From positions 372,001-436,000 of the forward strand of contig NZ_JAFFHZ010000001.1 in NCBI RefSeq assembly GCF_017052585.1: DNA of 64,000 bases, read 5' to 3'. The DNA is from Paenibacillus apiarius. GTDB lineage: Bacteria; Bacillota; Bacilli; Paenibacillales; Paenibacillaceae. Shown here in pieces: positions 63,370 through 64,000 of the stretch (positions are counted from its first letter, which is position 1; the number at the start of each line of letters is the position of its first letter). The notes below the pieces were generated by a model that made no database searches, was not told the DNA's origin, and was given only the letters and a program-made list of their open reading frames with translations. The translations under genes were made by a program, and so were the position numbers.

Positions 63370-64000
63370 TCAAGCCTCGGCGATCAAGATACGCTGCAAT
63401 TGCGCCTCGCTTAGGCTGAGATGCTGCACATCCCCCGCCAAAAACATCGCCCCTTCCAGATCCGCATCCGCAAAGCTCGTATTCTTCAACACCGCCCCCC
63501 GAAAATCCGCACCTCGGACATCGGCTCCCCTGAAGCTCGCATCTTCCAGATTGGCGCCCGCAAAGCATGTCTCCATGAATGGCGGGATATGGAGCTGTTC
63601 CTGCGTCGGAAAGGTCAAACCCGCCTGTATCTCCTCCAGCTTGCAATTACGCAGATTGGCTCCTCTGAAGCTCGCGCCATGAACGATGCTGTTGTTCAAA
63701 TCGGCTCCTTCCAGATTGGCGCCGCCGAAATCGGCGCCGATGAACGCGCAGCCCCATAATAAGTTGCCGGCTAGCGTGCTTTCGGAGAAATCCGCAAAGC
63801 TGAAGTTCAACAATTTAAAATACATGCCGCTGAAATCCAACCCGCTAAACACTTCATAGACGTATTCGGTTCTTGTGCCGGCGGAGAACATCTCCTGCAG
63901 CTCCCGGCTCTCCTTCACCCTTGCATCGTGCCTGTATACCAGTTCGCTCCGATCCTTGTATTCTCCGACGTGGACATACAGCTCGTCTTCTTTGTCGATG
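63370..64000 (-). CDS. Pentapeptide-repeat protein of the Rhs cluster (partial)
   Basis: The frame is open to the right edge (DKEDELYVHVGEYKDRSELV, YRHDARVKESRELQEMF), so the gene starts beyond the window. From about 63830 it is made of pentapeptide repeats (FSGLDFSGMYFKLLNFSFAD; ADFGGANLEGADLNNSIVHG; DASFRGADVRGADFRGAVLK), a right-handed beta-helix. Pentapeptide proteins with DUF2169-type N-termini are spike-loading adaptors in Gram-negative type VI loci; a similar role is plausible here, but the N-terminus is not visible. Confidence 0.8.
   Translation of the reverse strand, partial: IDKEDELYVHVGEYKDRSELVYRHDARVKESRELQEMFSAGTRTEYVYEVFSGLDFSGMYFKLLNFSFADFSESTLAGNLLWGCAFIGADFGGANLEGADLNNSIVHGASFRGANLRNCKLEEIQAGLTFPTQEQLHIPPFMETCFAGANLEDASFRGADVRGADFRGAVLKNTSFADADLEGAMFLAGDVQHLSLSEAQLQRILIAEA

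Noticed and set aside
1-64000. tRNA, rRNA, tmRNA or a replication origin.
   Set aside because: No cloverleaf with a recognisable T-loop, no rRNA-like stretch and no DnaA-box cluster was noticed on reading; a tRNAscan or Rfam run would settle it.

Overview
The window looks like a chromosomal segment of a Paenibacillus-type member of the Bacillales. The support is strong Shine-Dalgarno sequences with frequent TTG/GTG starts, a Bacillus-style fatty-acid block (fadF, fadB/fadN-type fusion, fadA, acyl-CoA dehydrogenase, fadR, etfB, etfA), a citST-citM-like citrate module, a yybP-ykoY manganese riboswitch, a self-sufficient CYP102 P450, and IS1182, IS256, IS21, IS1595 and TnpB-type mobile DNA. The species call is inference; no rRNA or tRNA gene was seen.

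1-5.6 kb: a GNAT acetyltransferase cut by the left edge, a decayed CPBP protease, a YqkE-like protein, a bile-acid:sodium-type symporter, a frameshifted glycosyltransferase, a zinc-ribbon protein behind a manganese riboswitch with a consensus promoter, and an exported DJ-1/PfpI-like protein. 5.6-18.5 kb: a beta-oxidation regulon. The minus-strand genes fadF, fadB, fadA, acyl-CoA dehydrogenase, acyl-CoA ligase and thioesterase face plus-strand fadR-etfB-etfA, with an 18-bp palindromic FadR-type operator between fadF and fadR. 18.5-35 kb: CYP102, an IS1182 element, a YcdB-like protein, broken CbrC and CPBP genes, the citrate transporter with its two-component system, a UGT-type glycosyltransferase beside a dead MFS pump, a TnpB fragment, and an intact secreted alpha-hemolysin-family pore-forming toxin.

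35-64 kb is the remarkable part: a polymorphic-toxin island on the minus strand. At its head (64-54 kb) are a pentapeptide-repeat protein running off the edge, a DUF1629-like protein, a DUF4280 PAAR-like protein and a 2518-residue protein. That protein joins a VgrG/phage-spike N-terminus, a hydrophobic segment, a long YD-repeat Rhs cage and a variable C-terminal toxin, and it is followed by its immunity gene. Downstream lie at least seven displaced Rhs C-terminal modules. Each consists of a 3' piece of the same Rhs core (absent in two modules), a different toxin tip, a different putative immunity gene, and usually a copy of a related hairpin terminator. The tips include a CdiA-type tRNase-like domain, a ParB-like fold paired with a pentapeptide-repeat immunity protein, a possible zincin, a Syd-associated remnant and several unclassified domains. 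Module starts are chimeric: distant parts of the Rhs core are joined at short shared sequences.

The array is interrupted by IS21 (perfect 6-bp target duplication inside an Rhs core), IS256 (into or next to an immunity gene) and a small block of phage-like genes. Several module cores carry single-base frameshifts, so most displaced tips could act only after recombining into the full-length gene or as silent immunity providers. Frameshifts are also common elsewhere in the window, so some may be sequencing errors; this needs read-level checking.
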